A stretch of DNA of 64,000 bases from Actinoallomurus bryophytorum (GTDB lineage Bacteria > Actinomycetota > Actinomycetes > Streptosporangiales > Streptosporangiaceae). The stretch spans positions 3,968,001-4,032,000 of the forward strand of contig NZ_VFOZ01000001.1 of NCBI RefSeq assembly GCF_006716425.1. The letters run 5' to 3'. The position numbers were made by a program, and so were the translations under genes. Shown in pieces: positions 11,087 to 21,852 of the stretch (within the stretch, counting starts at the first letter, position 1; each line of letters begins with the position of its first letter). The notes beneath the pieces are model-generated. The model did not search any database. It saw only the letters and a list, made by a program, of their open reading frames with translations, and was not told the origin of the DNA.

Positions 11087-12097
11087 ATGGCGGCGGTCGT
11101 GGATAGTCTGCGTCACTGGTTCAGCTCACTCCAAGACGGCGTCACCGGCGTCCTGCGCCGTTCCCGCGCCCGGTGGAGGACCTTCGACCACCTGGGCCGT
11201 GCCTACGACCGCTACCGCGACAAGCGCGGCGACCGGCTCGCGGCCGCGCTCAGCTTCTACGGCTTCCTGTCCTTCTTCCCGCTCGTCGCCCTGGCGTTCG
11301 CCGTCACCGGCTACGCGGTGGCGATCAGCCCGCACGCGCGCGACGCGGTCGCCAAGGCGATCGACCAGATCCTGCCGGAGCTGACCCACCGGCTCCCGGT
11401 GGCCCAGATCGCCTCGGCCAAGGCCGGTGCCGGGGTCCTCGCCCTCTTCGGGCTGGCGTGGAGCGGGCTGGGCTGGATCGGGGTCTGGCGCGAGTCGTTG
11501 CGCACGATGTGGCAAGGCGCCGCCGACGACGGCAACACCGTCGTCAACCGGCTCCGCGATCTCGGCGTGCTCTGGCTGCTCGGCCTGGCGCTGCTCGCGT
11601 CGGTGATCCTGTCCTCCGCGGCCTCGTCGGCGACGCACGCGGTGCTCGACTGGGTGGGGCTCGCGGACGTGACCGGCGCGGGCAGTCTCCTGCGGCTCAT
11701 CGCCCTGTCCGTGGCGGTCGTCGCGGACGGCCTGATCTTCTTCATCCTGTTCACGACGCTGGCCGGCACGAAGGCGTCCTGGCGGCAGTTGCTGCGCGGC
11801 TGCGTGTTCGGCGCGATCGGGTTCGAGGTGCTCAAGCTCGTCGGCGCCTTCCTGGTCGCGCACACCGTACGTAACCCGGTGTACGCCTCCTTTGCGGTGA
11901 TCGCCGGACTGGTGGTGTGGATCAACCTTTCGTCGCGGTTCATCCTGTTCACCGCCGCGTGGACGGCGACGCGCCGGGTGATCCTCAAGGCGGACGCGCC
12001 GCAGCCGGAGAAGCCGGAGTCGAACGAGTCCGAGGCGAAGGAGCCCGAGGCGAAGGAGCCCGAGCCGGAGGCGCCGCGATCGTCGCGCGAGTCCTGA
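11087..12097 (+). CDS. YihY/BrkB-family inner membrane protein
   Basis: 336-residue polytopic membrane protein of the YihY/virulence factor BrkB family, whose biochemical role is unsettled (an RNase BN assignment for relatives was withdrawn). About six hydrophobic stretches lie between residues 50 and 295, with family-typical YDRYRDKRGDRLAAALSFYG near 45-62. The last ~35 residues are a charged Glu/Lys/Pro tail with repeated EAKEPE units, not part of the fold. Its stop codon abuts the stop of the convergent carboxypeptidase gene (TGA directly followed by TCA), with no room for a separate terminator. Confidence 0.88.
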   Translation: MAAVVDSLRHWFSSLQDGVTGVLRRSRARWRTFDHLGRAYDRYRDKRGDRLAAALSFYGFLSFFPLVALAFAVTGYAVAISPHARDAVAKAIDQILPELTHRLPVAQIASAKAGAGVLALFGLAWSGLGWIGVWRESLRTMWQGAADDGNTVVNRLRDLGVLWLLGLALLASVILSSAASSATHAVLDWVGLADVTGAGSLLRLIALSVAVVADGLIFFILFTTLAGTKASWRQLLRGCVFGAIGFEVLKLVGAFLVAHTVRNPVYASFAVIAGLVVWINLSSRFILFTAAWTATRRVILKADAPQPEKPESNESEAKEPEAKEPEPEAPRSSRES

Positions 12098-13564
12098 TCA
12101 GGAGTGCGTGGCCTCGTCGCCGTACGGCTCGTCGCGTGCCGTCTTCTTCCCCTCGGCCGATTCGCCGTTGTCCTGATCGACCGGCTCGAACGGGCCGCGT
12201 CCGTTCTGCGTCTCGCCGGCGCCCTCATCCGCGGGCTCCTGGATCGGGTTCGGGTGCGTCTGCCAGGAGGGCGGGACGTCGTCCCCGTCCGGTGTCGAGG
12301 GCGCTCCCGCGACCTTGACGTCGCCGGGCGGACGGCGTGACGGCGGTGGTGGCTTGTCGGCGCCGGATCCGGGGTCGGTCCAGTCATCGGACGGCAGCGG
12401 GTCACCGGCCGAAGGCTCTTCGGCGGGGCGGCGACGCCGCCGCAGGCCGAGGACCAGGCCGGCGATGATCGCGACGGCCGCGCCCGCGGGCAGCCCGACC
12501 TTCCACCAGTCGAGCCCGCCGGAGGACGCCCCGTGCGCGTCGGAGACCGGCCGGTTCGCCACGGCCTTCGGCGTGGGCTTGGCCGGCGGCGGTATCGGGT
12601 CCACGAGCGTGCCCACCGGCTCGGCCTTGGCGCGCTCCGCGAAGCCCCAGTTCAGCAGCTCGCGGGCGTCGGGCCAGAAGTCGGACTGGGCGTGCATGAG
12701 CGAAATGATGATCGTGTGCCCGTTGCGGGTGGCCGCGCCGACGAAGCTGCCCAGCGCGTGGCTGGTCCAGCCGTTCTTACCGCCGATCATGCCGGGGTAG
12801 CGGTCGCCGAGCAGGAGGTGGTCGTGCGTGCCGATCTCGTAGCCGCCGGTCTTGTGGCCCTTCTTGCGCTCCTCCTTGGTCGGCAGCGCCGGCCATTGGT
12901 AGAGCGTCGCCCCGACGTACTTGCGGAAGTCGTGCAGGGTCAGGCCCTGCTTCATGATCAGGGCCAGATCGTACGCGGAGCTGTGCTGCTGTTTCAGCGT
13001 GAGCGGCGGGTCGTCGTCCAGGCCGTTCGGCGTACGGGCGACGGTGTCGAGCGCCTGGATGCGGTGGGCCTCGGCGTTCATCGCGGCGAGCGTGTGCGGC
13101 ATCCCGCCGCCCGCCTCGGCGAGCGCGATCGCGGCGTCGTTGCCGGACACCATCAGCAGGCCGTGGAACAGGTCGTTCACCGTGTAGGACAGCTTGGTGT
13201 CCAGGCCGACCGCGGAGCCGGAGGCGTTGACGGCGGCGGGGGAGGGCTTGAACTTCTTGTGCGGGTCCAGCCGGGGGATCAGCGTGATCGCGGTGAGCGT
13301 CTTGAGCGTGCTCGCCGGGCGGTAGTGCCCGTGCGGGTCCTTGGCCGCCAATACACGGCCCGTCTCCAGGTCCGCGATGACGTACGAGGACGCCGTGATG
13401 TGCGGCGGCTCCGCGGTTCCCGGATCGTGGATGTAGCCGTGGCCGGCCAGCTTGGCGCCGCCGACCGTGGTGCCGGCGCTCGCGGTGCCGGCATGTGCCG
13501 CGGGGACGTACAGAAGAGATCCTGCAGTGCCGCAGACGGCGAGCAAAGAGACGACTTTTCGCAT
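12098..13564 (-). CDS. D-alanyl-D-alanine carboxypeptidase (peptidase S11, PBP5-like)
   Basis: Secreted, membrane-anchored penicillin-binding protein that trims the terminal D-Ala of peptidoglycan stem peptides. A cleavable signal peptide (MRKVVSLL to AHAG, about 25 residues) precedes the catalytic domain with SxxK at Ser85-Lys88 (ASTLK), SxN at Ser140-Asn142 (SGND) and KNG at 263-265, where the textbook third motif is K[TS]G. One transmembrane helix follows at about 345-370, then RRRRRP and a ~110-residue acidic, Pro-rich cytoplasmic tail. The tail is unusually long for the family and could be a regulatory or docking segment. Confidence 0.92.
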   Translation of the reverse strand: MRKVVSLLAVCGTAGSLLYVPAAHAGTASAGTTVGGAKLAGHGYIHDPGTAEPPHITASSYVIADLETGRVLAAKDPHGHYRPASTLKTLTAITLIPRLDPHKKFKPSPAAVNASGSAVGLDTKLSYTVNDLFHGLLMVSGNDAAIALAEAGGGMPHTLAAMNAEAHRIQALDTVARTPNGLDDDPPLTLKQQHSSAYDLALIMKQGLTLHDFRKYVGATLYQWPALPTKEERKKGHKTGGYEIGTHDHLLLGDRYPGMIGGKNGWTSHALGSFVGAATRNGHTIIISLMHAQSDFWPDARELLNWGFAERAKAEPVGTLVDPIPPPAKPTPKAVANRPVSDAHGASSGGLDWWKVGLPAGAAVAIIAGLVLGLRRRRRPAEEPSAGDPLPSDDWTDPGSGADKPPPPSRRPPGDVKVAGAPSTPDGDDVPPSWQTHPNPIQEPADEGAGETQNGRGPFEPVDQDNGESAEGKKTARDEPYGDEATHS

Positions 13565-13631
13565 GGCGGCCCAACGCTAGACGACCAGTACCTGAATGAC
13601 CACATGGGTCTACCCCTGATAATGGTGCTTG

Positions 13632-13847
13632 ATGAACATCTCTCGGCTTGCATCAGGATTTGTGCTGGGTCTTGCCGCATTCATGATCTTTGAATGGCTC
13701 ATGCTCGCGAAGAATCTGGGTAGTGGCCCGGCCCGCTCGACGGCGTTCTACGTCGTGCACGGAATCCTGGTATGTGTGAACATCGTGCTGGCGATCGTGC
13801 TCGGCACCATCGGGTGGCGCGCCTGGAGTTCCTCGCGGCGCGGCTGA
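13632..13847 (+). CDS. Small two-helix membrane protein
   Basis: 71 residues starting at ATG 13632 (a TTG three nt earlier is possible). Two hydrophobic segments, about 7-25 and 38-62, separated by a short polar stretch (LAKNLGSGPARS), and an Arg/Ser-rich end. No family recognised; function unknown. It lies 36 nt before the mutase gene on the same strand and may be co-transcribed with it. Confidence 0.65.
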   Translation: MNISRLASGFVLGLAAFMIFEWLMLAKNLGSGPARSTAFYVVHGILVCVNIVLAIVLGTIGWRAWSSSRRG

Positions 13848-13883
13848 CCGGCCCGGGGATCGAGTGGGAAGGGTGATTGCACC

Positions 13884-15494
<1,611 letters not shown>

Positions 15495-15532
15495 CCTGAT
15501 CCAGCGCACCCCCGGCGAACGGAGACAGATCC

Positions 15533-16306
15533 ATGGGCGAGACGGCCTGGCAGACCAACATCGACGCCTTCGAGCAGACGTCATGGTCGATGCTCGCGCT
15601 CGGCGACGAGCTCGATCCGGCGGACTGGGACCGCCCGACGGAGTGCCCCGGCTGGTCGGTCAAAGACCAGTACTCACATATCCTGGGAGTCGAGCGGTAT
15701 CTGCTCGGTGACACCGACGACGGTGAGACCCGCACCGCGGCCAACACCGCGATCGACGTCGAGGCGCGGCGCGACAGTGAGCCCGCGAAGATCCTCGGTG
15801 AGCTGCGCGACGTCATCGACCGGCGACTGACGATGCTGCGCTCCGGAGCGATCGATCTGTCCGAGATGACCGACACACCGTTCGGGCGCACCATGCCCTA
15901 CGGCGACTTCGTGGCCAACCGGGCGTTCGACGTCTGGATGCACGAACAGGACGTACGGCGGGCTGTGGCGCGTCCGGGCAACCTGGACGGGCCGGGCGCC
16001 GACTGCTCGAGGCAGATCCTCGCCGGAGCCCTGCCGTTCGTGATCGGCAAGCGCGCGGGGGCCGCACCCGGGCAGGCCGTGGTCATCGAGACGCCGGAGC
16101 ACCGGTGGCGCGTCGAGATCGGCGACGACCGCCGGGCGCGTTTTCGCGACGGCGAGACCGAGCAGGCCGTACGCCTCCGCATGGCGTGGGAGACGTTCGT
16201 ACGCCTCGGCGGTGGCCGGATCCCGGCCACCGGCGCCGACGTCGAGATCGACGGTGACACGGACCTCGCGGGCCGCATCCTGGCGGGGATGGCCATCACG
16301 CCTTGA
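15533..16306 (+). CDS. Maleylpyruvate isomerase N-terminal domain (DinB-like) protein
   Basis: 257 residues with the actinobacterial mycothiol-dependent maleylpyruvate-isomerase/DinB four-helix fold. Typical elements are RPTECPGWSVKDQYSHILGV near 40-58, which carries the first metal His, and FDVWMHEQDVRRA near 133-145 with the others. An SCP2-like C-terminal part (about 175-255) completes the usual two-domain form. These proteins bind a divalent metal and often use mycothiol as cofactor; the real substrate is rarely known. ATG 15533 is preceded by CGGAG. Confidence 0.85.
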   Translation: MGETAWQTNIDAFEQTSWSMLALGDELDPADWDRPTECPGWSVKDQYSHILGVERYLLGDTDDGETRTAANTAIDVEARRDSEPAKILGELRDVIDRRLTMLRSGAIDLSEMTDTPFGRTMPYGDFVANRAFDVWMHEQDVRRAVARPGNLDGPGADCSRQILAGALPFVIGKRAGAAPGQAVVIETPEHRWRVEIGDDRRARFRDGETEQAVRLRMAWETFVRLGGGRIPATGADVEIDGDTDLAGRILAGMAITP

Positions 16307-16544
16307 CCATGCCCGAGCGCCGACGATCGGCCGGTCATGATCAATTTGGTCATTAGTAGGGATTGCGTGTAGCCGAAACGGGTGGCAACGATGAGCGCAC
16401 GGGTGCTCAGCTTGAGTCAACCGCACATCGCGGGGCAAAGACGTCGCGAGCCCGGCCGCCATGAGCGGCATCATTGTCCCCAGGTCCAAGCGGGACCATC
16501 CGGTATCCACGAGCCGCCGGTCGGTGGACGTGCTGGCCGGATTG

Positions 16545-16560
16545 TGCCACGTGCGTGGCA
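16545..16560. promoter_or_regulatory. Palindrome upstream of the GCS2 gene
   Basis: TGCCACGTGCGTGGCA reads as a perfect 7-bp dyad around TG. It lies 33 nt before the chosen start of the GCS2-family gene, so it could be an operator. No regulator is identified. Confidence 0.4.
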
Positions 16561-16593
16561 TTAACCTGCAAGGATTGAGATCGGAGGTTGGCC

Positions 16594-17760
16594 GTGGCCA
16601 TCGAGTTCAACGCATCACGGGGAGCCACACTCGGCGTCGAGTGGGAGCTCCAGCTCGTCGACGCCGAGACCATGCGTCTCAGGCAGGACGCGCGCGAGGT
16701 GCTGGCCGCGCTGCCCGGACTCAGCGAGGCCCAGGAGAATCCGAAAATCCGGCACGAGCTCATGGAATCCACCGTGGAGATCGTCACCGGCATCTGCCAC
16801 ACGGTCTCCGAGGCCCGCGCCGACCTCGCCGCCACGATCGCCGACCTGCGCTCCGTGACCGATCCACGGGGCACCGCTCTCGCGTGCACCGGCACCCATC
16901 CGATCAGTGACTGGCGCGACGCCGTCATGGCGCCGGTCCAGCGTTACGCCGAGCTCGTCGAGCAGATGCAGTGGCTCGCGCGGCGCATCCAGACCTTCGG
17001 GGTGCACGTCCACGTCGGCGTCCGCTCGGCCGACAAGGCCGTGCCGATCGTGAACGCGCTGTCCGCCTACCTTCCCCACTTCCTCGCGCTGACCGCGTCG
17101 AGCCCGTTCTGGAGCGGCAGCGACACCGGGCTCGCCTCCAGCCGGGCGATCGTGTTCGGCTCGCTCCCCACGGCCGGGCCGCCGCACCTGCTCGCCGACT
17201 GGGCCGAGTTCGAGGACTACATGGACACGCTGCTGCGGGCCGGCACGATCCGCAGCATCAAAGAGGTGTGGTGGGACATCCGGCCGCATCCGGACTTCGG
17301 CACCATCGAGATCCGGATGTTCGACGGGATCCCGACCTTGCGCGAGGTCGGGATGGCGGCGGCGCTCTGCCAGTCGCTCGTCGAACTCTTCGACCACCAG
17401 CTCGACCGGGGCTACACGCTGCCGAGCCCGGCCGCCTGGGTCGTACGCGACAACAAGTGGCGTGCGACCCGTTATGGCCTGGACGCCATCGTCATCACCG
17501 ACGACCAGGGCACGACGGCCCCGCTCCGCGACGAGCTGTACGAACTGGTGCACGAGCTGGAGCCGATCGCGGACCGGCTCGGCTGCGCCGAAGACCTGAA
17601 AGTCGTCTCGGACGTGCTCGACCACGGCGCCCCGTACGAACGCCAGCGCGGCATCATCGCCGCCGGCGGCTCGATGGAGGACATCGTCGCGGCGGGCATC
17701 ACGGAGTTCCGGGAGGACAGATTCGTGAATCCACGGGAGGTGACACATGCGGGGATCTGA
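16594..17760 (+). CDS. Glutamate-cysteine ligase family (GCS2/YbdK-type carboxylate-amine ligase)
   Basis: 388 residues of the GCS2 family, ATP-dependent carboxylate-amine ligases that can make gamma-glutamylcysteine weakly in vitro. Hallmarks are GVEWELQLVD near the start, HVHVGVRSADKA (about 150) and IRPHPDFGTIEIRMFDG (about 228-244), which carry metal and ATP ligands. I prefer GTG 16594: GGAGG ends 6 nt before it, whereas the TTG at 16588 directly touches the GGAGG. Mycothiol, not glutathione, is the usual actinomycete thiol, so the physiological product is uncertain. The next gene starts inside its last codons. Confidence 0.87.
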   Translation: MAIEFNASRGATLGVEWELQLVDAETMRLRQDAREVLAALPGLSEAQENPKIRHELMESTVEIVTGICHTVSEARADLAATIADLRSVTDPRGTALACTGTHPISDWRDAVMAPVQRYAELVEQMQWLARRIQTFGVHVHVGVRSADKAVPIVNALSAYLPHFLALTASSPFWSGSDTGLASSRAIVFGSLPTAGPPHLLADWAEFEDYMDTLLRAGTIRSIKEVWWDIRPHPDFGTIEIRMFDGIPTLREVGMAAALCQSLVELFDHQLDRGYTLPSPAAWVVRDNKWRATRYGLDAIVITDDQGTTAPLRDELYELVHELEPIADRLGCAEDLKVVSDVLDHGAPYERQRGIIAAGGSMEDIVAAGITEFREDRFVNPREVTHAGI

Positions 17761-19018
17761 ACTCCGCGGCAATGAGCCCACCGACGGGCCGGGAGGAGGG
17801 CTGCAAGCACAGCTCGACTCCTTTCTCGCCGGTCAAGGGGACCGGCTGATCGCCTTCCGGCGCGACATCCACATGCACCCCGAGCTCGGTTTCGCCGAGC
17901 ACCGCACGACCGCACGCATCGCGGAGGAGCTGACCGCCGCCGGGCTGCGCCCGACGCCGCTGCCCAAGGGCACCGGGCTGATCTGCGAGGTCGGCTGCGG
18001 CGACGGACCGGTCGTGGCGCTGCGGGCCGACATCGACGCGCTGCCGCTGCCGGACGAGAAGGACGTCCCCTACCGCTCCACCGTGCCCGGCGTCGCCCAC
18101 GCCTGCGGGCACGACGTCCACACCACGATCCTGCTCGGCGTGGCGCGGTTCTTCGCCCAGCAGGCCGCCGCCGGGCAGCTGCCCGGACGCGTACGCCTGA
18201 TCTTCCAGCCCGCCGAGGAGAACCCCGGCGGCGCCCTCGACGTCATGGCGGCCGGTGGCATCGCCGGTGTCGACCGGATCTTCGCCCTCCACTGCGACCC
18301 CCGCGTGGAGGTCGGCCGGCTCGGCCTGCGGGCCGGCCCCATCACCGCCGCCTGCGACAAGGTCAACGTCCGGGTCAGCGGCCCAGGTGGCCACACCGCA
18401 CGCCCCCACCTCACCGCCGACCTGGTCTACGCCCTGGCCAAGATCGTGACCGAGCTGCCGGCCGCGTTGTCGCGCCGGGTCGACCCGCGTTCCAGCCTCA
18501 GCCTGGTCTGGGGCCAGATCGCGGCCGGATCGGTGGCCAACGCCATCCCCGACGAGGGCGTCGCCCAGGGCACGGTGCGCTGCCTCGACGACGAGGCGTG
18601 GCACTCGGCTCCGGACCTGATGAAGGCCCTGCTCGACTCGGTGGCCAGCGCGTACGACGTCAAGGCCGAGCTCGACTACGTCCGCGGCGTTCCCCCCACC
18701 GTCAACGAGAAGACCAGCGTGGACATGTTCCGCGCCGCGGTCGGCAGTGTGCTCGGCGAGGAGGGCGTGACCGGCACGCCGCAGAGCCTCGGCGGCGAGG
18801 ATTTCGGCTGGTACCTGGAGTCGATTCCCGGTGCGCTGGCACGGCTCGGCGTCGCCGCACCCGGCATGGCCGGGGCGTACGACCTTCACCGGGGCACCTT
18901 CGACGTGGACGAACGCTGCATTTCCATCGGTGTCCGCGTCATGGTCGCCACCGCACTCACCGCGCTGTGGGAAAGTCGCCGCGCGGGCGCCACCGAGCCC
19001 GTCGGCGAGCCGGCCTGA
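17747..19018 (+). CDS. M20-family amidohydrolase
   Basis: 423-residue metal-dependent aminoacylase/hippurate-hydrolase-like enzyme. Metal ligands are visible: ACGHDVH (His122-Asp123-Val-His125) and PAEEN (Glu157, Glu158), with HMHPELGF near 42-49 and LGGEDFGWY near 345. Family members hydrolyse N-acyl or N-carbamoyl amino acids. The ATG overlaps the preceding ligase gene by 14 nt, implying translational coupling, so the two probably act on related amide substrates. A terminator hairpin follows directly. Confidence 0.9.
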   Translation: MRGSELRGNEPTDGPGGGLQAQLDSFLAGQGDRLIAFRRDIHMHPELGFAEHRTTARIAEELTAAGLRPTPLPKGTGLICEVGCGDGPVVALRADIDALPLPDEKDVPYRSTVPGVAHACGHDVHTTILLGVARFFAQQAAAGQLPGRVRLIFQPAEENPGGALDVMAAGGIAGVDRIFALHCDPRVEVGRLGLRAGPITAACDKVNVRVSGPGGHTARPHLTADLVYALAKIVTELPAALSRRVDPRSSLSLVWGQIAAGSVANAIPDEGVAQGTVRCLDDEAWHSAPDLMKALLDSVASAYDVKAELDYVRGVPPTVNEKTSVDMFRAAVGSVLGEEGVTGTPQSLGGEDFGWYLESIPGALARLGVAAPGMAGAYDLHRGTFDVDERCISIGVRVMVATALTALWESRRAGATEPVGEPA

Positions 19019-19022
19019 GCCC

Positions 19023-19051
19023 GGTCAGGCCGGTCTTCACCCGGCCTGACC
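19023..19051 (+). terminator. Terminator after the M20 amidohydrolase
   Basis: GGTCAGGCCGG and CCGGCCTGACC form a perfect 11-bp stem with a 7-nt loop, beginning 4 nt after the stop. It separates this operon from the nucleoside transporter operon. Confidence 0.85.
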
Positions 19052-19130
19052 TGTGACGATGGGCTTTCGCCTTGATAACGGACACGTTGCGACACGGTAG
19101 CTTTGTTCCGTCCAACCGCCGCTGCGGACT

Positions 19131-19145
19131 AATCTCCAGGAGATT
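19131..19145. promoter_or_regulatory. Candidate operator upstream of the nucleoside uptake operon
   Basis: AATCTCCAGGAGATT is a perfect 7-bp dyad around A, 49 nt before the chosen TTG start of the substrate-binding lipoprotein gene. Position and symmetry suggest a repressor site; no regulator gene is adjacent. Confidence 0.45.
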
Positions 19146-19194
19146 CGTGCCGGTGGCACATTTCGGGCGGGGTTGGACAAACGGAGGAGCTACC

Positions 19195-20241
19195 TTGCGC
19201 CATGGAGTGAAGATAACCGCCATTGCGGCGAGTGCGGTCATGGCGCTGAGCGCCGCCGGTTGTGGTGGCAAGAAGGCGACCACCGGTGGCGGCAGCGGTG
19301 GCGATGGCAAGAAGACGGTGAAGGTCGGCCTCGCCTATGACGTGGGCGGCCGTGGTGACAAGTCGTTCAACGACGCCGCCTACGCCGGCCTGCAGAAGGT
19401 CCAGAGCGAGCTGAAGCTCGACGTCAAGGACCTCGAGGCCAAAGAGGGCGAGAGCGACAACGACAAGATCCAGCGGCTCGACCTGCTGGCCAAGTCGGGC
19501 TACAACCCGGTCGTCGCGGTGGGCTTCGTGTACGCCCCGGCGCTGGCCAAGGTCGCCAAGAAGTACCCGAACACCAAGTTCGCGATCGTGGACGACAACA
19601 CCGTCCAGCTGCCGAACGTGACCGACCTGCTGTTCGCCGAGCAGGAGGGGTCCTACCTCGTCGGGGCCGCGGCCGCGAAGAAGTCCAAGACCGGCAACAT
19701 CGGCTTCGTCGGTGGCGTGCAGACGCCGCTGATCAAGAAGTTCGAGGTCGGCTACATCGCGGGCGCCAAGAAGATCAACCCGAAGATCAAGGTCCAGGTC
19801 AAGTACATCTCCCAGCCGCCGGACTTCACCGGCTTCAAGGACCCGGCCAAGGGCAAGACGATCGCCCAGGGCATGTACGACCAGGGCGCCGACGTCGTGT
19901 ACGCCGCGGCGGGCCTGTCCGGCACCGGTTCACTCCAGGCGGCCACCGCCGACAAGAAGTGGTTCATCGGTGTGGACTCCGACCAGTACAAGACCGCACC
20001 GGCGGACGAGCAGCCCTGGGTCCTGACCTCGATGCTCAAGCGGGTGGACACCGCGGTGTTCAACTTCGTCAAGAGCGTCGGCGACGGCACCGTCCAGAAG
20101 GGCGATGTCCGGTTCAGCCTCAAGAACGACGGCATCGACTACTCGACGTCGAACCCGGCGGCTCTCGGCGACCTGCCGACCACGCTGAACGACCTCAAGC
20201 AGCAGATCATCTCCGGAGCGATCACGCCGCCTGAGAAGTGA
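19195..20241 (+). CDS. BMP-family nucleoside-binding lipoprotein of an ABC importer
   Basis: Substrate-binding lipoprotein of 348 residues in the BMP/Med family (PnrA/TmpC-like purine nucleoside binders). The lipobox is LSAAGC (Cys23), followed by a Gly/Lys/Ser linker. Typical BMP segments follow: DVGGRGDKSFNDAAYAG, FAEQEGSYLVGAAAA and ADVVYAAAGLSG. I chose TTG 19195 because GGAGG ends 7 nt before it and because it gives a short signal peptide. The gene heads an operon with an ATPase, two permeases, cytidine deaminase and thymidine phosphorylase, which supports nucleosides as cargo. Confidence 0.92.
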   Translation: MRHGVKITAIAASAVMALSAAGCGGKKATTGGGSGGDGKKTVKVGLAYDVGGRGDKSFNDAAYAGLQKVQSELKLDVKDLEAKEGESDNDKIQRLDLLAKSGYNPVVAVGFVYAPALAKVAKKYPNTKFAIVDDNTVQLPNVTDLLFAEQEGSYLVGAAAAKKSKTGNIGFVGGVQTPLIKKFEVGYIAGAKKINPKIKVQVKYISQPPDFTGFKDPAKGKTIAQGMYDQGADVVYAAAGLSGTGSLQAATADKKWFIGVDSDQYKTAPADEQPWVLTSMLKRVDTAVFNFVKSVGDGTVQKGDVRFSLKNDGIDYSTSNPAALGDLPTTLNDLKQQIISGAITPPEK

Positions 20242-20316
20242 CAACGATCAGTGCTCGGGCCCGGGAGGGCGGCCGCTTCGGCCTCCCTCCCGGGCTCACT
20301 GGCGTAGGAGCGGGGC

Positions 20317-21852
20317 ATGTCCACCACTGAGTCGGCGACCACTGGGCCGGCGGTCGAGCTGCACGGCATCACCAAACGTTTCCCCGGCGTAGTGGCCAAC
20401 CACGACATCGAGATCGAGGTCGCGGCCGGCACAGTGCACGCGATCGTCGGGGAGAACGGCGCGGGGAAGTCCACCCTGATGAAGATCCTCTACGGCATGC
20501 AGCGGCCGGACGAGGGGACCATCAAGGTGGCGGGCGAGGAGGTCAGCCTGCACAGTCCGGCCGACGCCATCGCGCGCGGCATCGGCATGGTGCACCAGCA
20601 CTTCATGCTCGCCGACAACCTCAGCGTCCTGGAGAACGTCGTACTCGGCGCCGAGAAGCTGCACGGCATCGGCGGCAAGGCGCGGCGCCGGATCGAGGAG
20701 ATCTCCCGCCAGTACGGGCTCGGTGTCGAGCCCGGCCGGCTGGTGGAACAGCTCGGCGTCGGCGCGCGGCAGCGCGTCGAGATCCTCAAGGTGCTCTACC
20801 GCGGCGCGAAGATCCTCATCCTGGACGAGCCCACCGCCGTGCTCGTACCCCATGAGGTCGAGGAGCTCTTCGGCAACCTGCGCGACCTCAAGCGCGAGGG
20901 CCTGACCGTCATCTTCATCTCGCACAAGCTGGACGAGGTGCTGTCGGTGGCCGACACCATCACGGTCATCCGGCGCGGCACCACGGTCGACACGGTCCGG
21001 CCCGGCGACGTCACCGCCCGGCAGCTCGCCGAGCTCATGGTCGGCAGCGAGCTGCCCGTACCCGAGCTGCGCGAATCCACCGTGACCGACGTGCCGGTGC
21101 TCACCCTGCGCGACGTCACCGTACGCGACGCCGCCGGCCGCGCGATCGTGGACGACGTCTCCCTGACGATCCACGAGGGCGAGATCCTCGGCATCGCCGG
21201 TGTCGAGGGCAACGGCCAGGCCGAGCTGGTCGAGGCGATCATGGGCATGCTGCCCGTCGACTCCGGCGTCATCTCCCTCGGCGAGACCGACCTGACCGGC
21301 CTGGCGACCCGGCGGCGCCGCGAGGCGGGCATCGGGTTCATCCCCGAGGACCGGCACCGGCACGGCCTGCTGCTGGAGTCCCCGCTGTGGGAGAACCGCA
21401 TCCTCGGCCACCAGACCAGGCCGCCGAACGTCAAGGGTGGTCTGATCGACCGCCAGGGCGCTCGCCGTGACACCGAGCGGATCGTGCGCGAGTACGACGT
21501 GCGTACGCCCGGCATCGACGTCACCGCGTCGTCGCTGTCCGGCGGCAACCAGCAGAAACTGATCGTCGGACGAGAGATGTCCGATGCGCCGAAACTGCTC
21601 ATCGCCGCCCATCCGACGCGCGGCGTCGACGTCGGCGCCCAGTCCGCGATCTGGGATCACCTGCGCCACGCGCGCGCCGACGGCCTCGCGGTGCTGCTCA
21701 TTTCGGCGGACCTGGACGAACTGATCGGCATGTCGGACACGCTGCGGGTGATCCTGCGCGGCCGCCTCGTCGGTGAGGCGGACCCCGCCACCACCACACC
21801 GGACCAGCTCGGCTCCCTGATGACCGGCGCCGGAGAGGGGAGTGCCGCGTGA
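20317..21852 (+). CDS. ABC importer ATPase, tandem-domain nucleoside type
   Basis: 511 residues with two ABC domains, as in YufO/NupA and sugar importers. The first has Walker A GENGAGKST (45-53), a degenerate signature LGVGARQRVE and Walker B ILILDEPTAVL. The second has a degenerate Walker A (GVEGNGQAEL), a good signature LSGGNQQKL and an altered Walker B LLIAAHPTRGVD. The pattern of one catalytically good and one degenerate site is normal for this class. The next gene starts within its last 4 nt. It energises uptake through the two permeases encoded downstream. Confidence 0.94.
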   Translation: MSTTESATTGPAVELHGITKRFPGVVANHDIEIEVAAGTVHAIVGENGAGKSTLMKILYGMQRPDEGTIKVAGEEVSLHSPADAIARGIGMVHQHFMLADNLSVLENVVLGAEKLHGIGGKARRRIEEISRQYGLGVEPGRLVEQLGVGARQRVEILKVLYRGAKILILDEPTAVLVPHEVEELFGNLRDLKREGLTVIFISHKLDEVLSVADTITVIRRGTTVDTVRPGDVTARQLAELMVGSELPVPELRESTVTDVPVLTLRDVTVRDAAGRAIVDDVSLTIHEGEILGIAGVEGNGQAELVEAIMGMLPVDSGVISLGETDLTGLATRRRREAGIGFIPEDRHRHGLLLESPLWENRILGHQTRPPNVKGGLIDRQGARRDTERIVREYDVRTPGIDVTASSLSGGNQQKLIVGREMSDAPKLLIAAHPTRGVDVGAQSAIWDHLRHARADGLAVLLISADLDELIGMSDTLRVILRGRLVGEADPATTTPDQLGSLMTGAGEGSAA

